Source: Dillenia suffruticosa (taxonomy: Eukaryota; Streptophyta; Magnoliopsida; Dilleniales; Dilleniaceae). From it: 64,000 nt of DNA. Below the pieces are notes generated by a model. The model worked only from the letters and a program-made list of their open reading frames with translations. It did not search any database and was not told where the DNA came from. The position numbers were made by a program, and so were the translations under genes. Where the stretch lies: the NCBI GenBank assembly GCA_033439265.1, contig JAVTVX010000019.1, forward strand, positions 1,185,501 through 1,249,500, in the 5' to 3' direction. Positions 59,527 to 64,000 of the stretch are shown in pieces; position 1 is the first letter of the stretch, and the number at the start of each line of letters is the position of its first letter.

Positions 59527-61665
59527 ATGCTCCAGAACGACAAGTTGTTAGAAGACGATTACATCCTTTGGTCGGCTACTAATGAAAACAGGGCCAACAA
59601 GGTATCAGAGGGTCGTGTTCCGATGTATAAACAATGTGTCGAATACGGCTTGAAGGTGCCGTATATAGATGATATTGCCCGAGTTTTGCTCTATTGGAAT
59701 ATTTTTCTGATGATATTGATTCTTAGCACTTGACTCTTGGTAATAGCTGTGATGTCGTTAATGAGTTTCTGTCATCTCTATTTCGATTTCGAAATTCTGT
59801 CAACTGTGTTCTCACTTAAGAGATGCGGCCATAAGGGTTCCACAGGAGGGTGGTTTTATCTTCAAACTAGGCCCGAGTCGAACTAAAAATTCTTTTACAA
59901 AGAGACCGTCGATAAGAGATGGATGCACAAGTATTTCTTTGTAAAGTTCTCGAATAAGGATTTAAAGCCCACTTTGTTGGGAGCTGATGAGAAGCCACTT
60001 CTTGGTTAAAGACTCTTCAACCTTCTCGTCATTCAAGATTCATCCATTCCGTTGGTGGTTTCTGCACTACCAAGAAGAGGCGCATTTGGGTTGAGGCCCT
60101 TCTAGATGAGGAGATAGCTATCACTAGTGGGCCTACTATTGGGGGAGAAGAGAAAGTCCTTTTGGTAGAAAAAAAAAGAGCAAGGAGCTTGTGGACATCC
60201 TCACTTCTTTCGAGGACGGGGATCTCACAGAGATCACTACCGAGAAGGAGATGAGCCCAGGGTCGAAAAGAGAGGCAACTAAAGCAGTGAGCACATCCGA
60301 TACGGATGCCAACGCCCTTCCTATCTCGTCTTTGGTGCAAAAGAAGAGAAAAACTCTACCCTTGGTCTTGTCAAGTGATGGTGAAGGAGAGGATATAGGA
60401 TAGGATTCCCTGGGCATGTCGAGAGTTGCCAAGGCTAGAGGTCATAAGTTTGAGGCCCAAGGAGATGTGGGTGCTCAGATGAAGCGCTTGGAAGGTGATG
60501 AAGTATACGATAAAGGGGTTAGAGAGAGAGAGAGAGGGTGAGAGAGAGAGAAGGAGACAAAAAAGAGGGAGAAGAAGAGGAAGAGGTTGAGGGTTGCGTT
60601 TTTTAAGATCTCGAAGAAGAGGAGGAGGAGACAATGGGACAAGTTGCTGCGGACCCCGTAGCCATCCCTCAAGAATTGAGTGGGGGACCTGATGTAGGGC
60701 CATTGTCTACCGTCCCTTTGACATCAAGGAAGGGCAAGCATAGGGTACCCGAGGGAGCTGCTCTACCCCCAGTCATCCTTATTCAGTCCTATGATGGTCA
60801 TAAGGGCCAACTAGAGCGAGGTACTATAGTGATAAGTATAGACAATCGCCTAGCTGATTTAATCGGGTCGACTCTACCATTCGGAGCTAAAGTTGAATAA
60901 GCTTTCTCTCGAGCAGGGCAACGAGACCATCATATTTTCAGGGCTTACAGTATGATTGCATCAGCTACATTACGAGGTAATTTCCTATAACTTTGACTCT
61001 CATTTATGACTTTATTTGTTTTGTGCAAACTATTATTTTAACGGAATTTCAAAAGCTAAGGAGGGAGCAAATGATTGACCATCTGAAGCACCAAGCAGAC
61101 TAGATGGGTGTGGAGGTTTCTCAGTTGCAAGATGCTCCCTCACAGAGGGAGAGGGAGATCAAGGAGGAGAAAGCATTTGTGGCTGCTCTGAATGTTCGAA
61201 ACGAAGAGATGAAGCACTTAAAGGCCGACCTGAGCACAACACTCCAATGGTGTGAGGTGGTCTCCAAGAGGTGTGAAGAGTTGGAGGTGGAGGCCAAGGT
61301 GCATCAAGTATGTTTGTAGGCTACAGAAAAGTTGACTGAGGTGCGTGACCGATCCCTGAAGGCCGCTGAGCGGAGAATAATTGAATTAGGGGAAACTATC
61401 GTGAGGACTATTGATTAGCATACGCATATTCAGCGTAAGTGGAGTGAGAACCTTCAGTTTGCCAAGGAGATTATCTAATGGGTACGGCTATCAGGTGTTA
61501 TGCCCCCGGATATCAAGAGTGCCAGCTTGAAAGTGCCCAATCCCGAACTTGCACTCGCTATGGACGAGGTTCCTTTAGAAGCATGGAGCAAAAACGTGGC
61601 TGTCGATGTATCTCATGCCAATTTGGAGTCTCAGGCTCTTCTGACTCCTATCCCTCCTTAATTAA
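59527..61665 (+). pseudogene. Extra (antisense) ORF of a Tat-lineage gypsy element, PF04195-like, degenerate
   Basis: Plus-strand relics read RVPMYKQCVEYGLKVPYID, a GGWFYLQTRPES-like phrase, RWMHKYFFVKFSNKD, and later a long acidic and coiled-coil region (LQDAPSQREREIKEEKAFVA, LKADLSTTLQWCEVVSKRCE). The order is that of the Putative gypsy type transposon family (PF04195) and its charged C-terminal part. Several stops and frameshifts break it. The family is an additional ORF of Tat-lineage elements lying opposite to gag-pol, and here it is indeed opposite to the gag at 63 kb. Its function is unknown. Confidence 0.7.
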
Positions 61666-61717
61666 GGTCTCTATCTTATTTTGACTTAATTTTGTTTTGT
61701 ATGCTTCTAACCCAAAA

Positions 61718-62365
61718 TAATTAATGAAAATGTTCGATTGTTCCATCATGAGTAAGTGTTTAGAACTTCATGTCAATAGTATGTTTTGTTACGTATAGCT
61801 AATAGAGTACCATCGGGTAGATACATCCCTAATTGACTGTTCGTTCGTTCGAGAGAGTGTGGGCCGGGACTATCCATTATTCTTTTGTACGCTTTTGACC
61901 TGGGAAAATTAATGAAAATGTTAGATTGTTCCATCATGAGCAAGTGTTTAGAACTTCGTGTAAATAGTATATTTTATTGCGTATAGCGAATAAAGTACCA
62001 TCGGGTAGATACATCCCTAATTGATAGTTCGTTCATCTGAGAGAGTGTGGGCCATGTATACTCGTTGGGGAGATGCATCCTTAGTTGATAGCAAATTCAT
62101 TCGATAGAGTGGTTGAACCTTCTACTTGGGAGATGCATCCCTAGTTGATGGAACATTCGATCAATAGAATGGGTCGTGTTTACTTGTCGAGGAGATGCAT
62201 TCCTAGTTGACAGCACGTTCGTTCAATAAAATGGGTCGTGTCTACCTTTTAGGGAGATATATCCTTAGTTGACGGCATATTTATTCGATAGAGTGGATCA
62301 TGCCTACCCGTTAGGGAGATGCATCTCTAGTTGACAGCATATTCATTTGATAGAGTATATTCGGC
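61718..62365. repeat. Tandem repeats: 187-bp duplication and about five 58-62-bp units
   Basis: A 187-bp unit is repeated (ATTAATGAAAATGTT at 61722 and 61909). It runs into units starting AGATGCATCC-TAGTTGA at 62073, 62131, 62193, 62255 and 62317 that share TTCATTCGATAGAGTGG-TC and a CTACCCGTTAGGG-like end. The spacing is 58-62 bp. Older relatives (AGATACATCCCTAATTGA) lie at 61819 and 62007. Confidence 0.9.
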
Positions 62366-62579
62366 AACATGTGCTTAGTGTGATTGGATCATTGAAAGAG
62401 ACTAATAAAGCAAGTCGTTATGAGTGAGGTAATCATAGTGTAATCAATAAGACAAGTAGTAAGACTAGGTACTATAAGTCATTTGATGAATAATTCTACG
62501 GAAGTAAGCACAATAGAGAAGGATTGAGAGTTACGTAGGAGGGTGCGTCAAGGATTCCGGATCATAGGATAGCGTTCCA

Positions 62580-64000
62580 ATGCCGATCGAGATTCTGAAC
62601 TTGACTTTCACGTATTTCATGCTTGACAGTACCTCCAAGGTGTTCAAACTAGACTTATCTAGGATGACATTATATGGTAAGGGCAGTTTGATCACGTTGA
62701 ATGTTGTTGTAGCTGTTGCATGATTGGGCGGAGTCTTGATGGTAATGGGAAGTGAAATGGTGCTTTTAGCGCTCCATCATGTATACTCTCGGTCGTGTAG
62801 TACCATTAAGATGTGAGCCAGAAGATAGGGGTTCAAGGGATCATACTCACTCTGCACTTGGAGAATTACTCTATCTGGTCGATTGCCTGCATCCCCTAGA
62901 ATTGACTGCTTGCTTAGTTCACTCTCTCATCTTGTAGTGTGTGAACCCTTAGGAAGGAGACCCTCTCTTTCTATATTTATGAAACTTTGGAGACCACCGT
63001 TTTGAATGAGAAACTTGAGTTCATCTTTCACCCTTTTGCATTCGTTTGTTAGATGGTTGTAATCCTGGTGGAAGTGGCAATATTGCATCTTGTCCTTTTC
63101 CGAATCGTTTTTCGTAGAGTAAGGGGGCCGCCTGACATAAGATTTGTTCTGAATCTGAAGTAGAACTTGACTTGGTGTCATATTCAAAGGAGTATAACTC
63201 GTGAATCTTCATTGTTGAGGAGGTCTTTGCCGAGCCCTTTTAAGCAAGGACTATTGAGATGATCGGCTGCATTCGTTTTGGGTTGGTCGATTTCGTCATT
63301 TGTCGAACACTTTAGCATCCTCTACGACAATGTACACGAGCATAACAGTCCTAAATGGTAGATGATGGATTCTTCATGATGGATGTTTTCATCCCCGATG
63401 GCCGAACCAAGTGAGTAGTGTTGCTAATGCAATAGAATGGTCCATACTTGAGACCTTTATCATCTCAGTTTTGAATTTATCGAGAAAATCTCTTAGTAGC
63501 TTGTCGTCCCTCTGTTGCAATGAGAGAGACATGGCCTCTTGGCCCTCTATTGATCACGAAATACATCTCGAACTGTTGTCGAAATTGAGAAAAGCTTTTG
63601 ATATTAAATGGAGGAAGCGAATTGAACCATGCCAGTGCATTGCCGTTCAAGGTCGTAGGAAAATGCTTGCACATGGTCACATCTGACATGTTTCTTGAGA
63701 CCATTACAGTTACAAAGTGAGTCACATGGTCACGAGGATCAGTAGTGCCATCATACCTGTCCATAGGAGGTAGAAGCAAGTCACGAAGCATCAATTCTGT
63801 GGAGACTTTGGAGTCAAACGGTGAGAGAATGGTAGCATATTAAACGAGTTCGTCTCTTCTCATATTAGTGTGTCTTAGTTCGTCCACCATAAGTTCTTTG
63901 ACCTATTTCCTCAAATCATTAGAGTTGTGTCAGGAAGTCACCGATAGCTCTTGGTGTTCCCTAGGTTCGAGCCTTTGTGGGCATATGTGACCCAACCCAT
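62580..64000 (-). mobile_element. Ty3/gypsy gag and truncated protease, Tat lineage (Ogre/Retand-like)
   Basis: On the minus strand from the window edge: LLLPPMDRYDGTTDPRDHVT, KHFPTTLNGNALAWFNSLPP and FSQFRQQFEMYFV are the retrotransposon gag core; MQYCHFHQDYNHLTNECKRV is the C-terminal zinc-binding part (C-x-F-H-x5-H-x4-C). Further on, ITIKTPPNHATATTTFNVIK and PYNVILDKSSLNTLEVLSS match the end of the gypsy protease. Stops and frameshifts separate the pieces. Reverse transcriptase, RNase H and integrase, which should follow, are missing before the tandem-repeat block, so about 3 kb of pol is deleted. The 5' LTR is beyond the window. Not functional. Confidence 0.85.

Noticed and set aside
60371..60703. 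Minus-strand Ser/Leu-rich frames in the gypsy region
   Set aside because: Antisense of GA-rich and acidic coding remnants of the plus-strand extra ORF.
1..64000. tRNA, rRNA, CRISPR, prokaryotic mobile elements
   Set aside because: I saw no full tRNA cloverleaf, rRNA block or regularly spaced spacer-repeat array; the only tRNA-like sequences are the SINE boxes. A tRNA scan of the window would settle this.

Overview
This is a nuclear window from a flowering plant, almost certainly a eudicot. Genes are split by GT-AG introns, intergenic DNA is AT-rich, GA/CT microsatellites are frequent, and retrotransposon debris is abundant. All recognised proteins belong to plant families. I cannot name the species from sequence alone. 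No CRISPR array, operon, phage or bacterial feature is present.

Layout. 1-0.9 kb: 5' part of a probable plastidic glucose transporter gene (minus strand), running off the left edge. 5.0-8.7 kb: a five-exon GH9 class B endo-beta-1,4-glucanase (plus). 11.05-12.87 kb: an unprocessed, disabled NPF3.1-type NRT1/PTR transporter pseudogene (plus). 14.2-15.9 kb: mitochondrial ribosomal protein uL30 (minus) with a 5'UTR intron and a ribosomal-type promoter. 16.6-17.6 kb: decayed pieces of an EBS-like gene. 23.4-25.2 kb: an F-box gene whose 5' end is a tandemly duplicated copy of the EBS promoter and first exon; a truncated copy of its 3' end lies at 26.1-26.3 kb. 26.65-27.4 kb: LINE reverse transcriptase remnant (minus). 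28-38 kb: mostly AT-rich sequence with no gene I can support. 38.6-46.4 kb: EBS (BAH-PHD chromatin reader, plus), carrying a deletion-derivative Ty1/copia element in its last intron. 50.5-54.7 kb: PP2A B' (B56) regulatory subunit (plus). 58.5-58.95 kb: a small cupin protein (minus). 59.5-64.0 kb: part of a Tat-lineage Ty3/gypsy element with minus-strand gag/protease, a tandem-repeat block and an opposite-strand extra ORF.

Functionally this is an ordinary housekeeping/accessory plant segment; the genes do not form one pathway. Two (EBS, PP2A B') are regulatory, one makes a mitochondrial ribosomal protein, one acts on the cell wall and one on plastid sugar transport. The most interesting structures are the EBS-derived chimeric 5' end of the F-box gene, the repeated decoy 3' splice sites in EBS intron 1, a small tRNA-like SINE family with target-site duplications, and the two rearranged LTR retrotransposons. 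I did not find a clearly new biological system.
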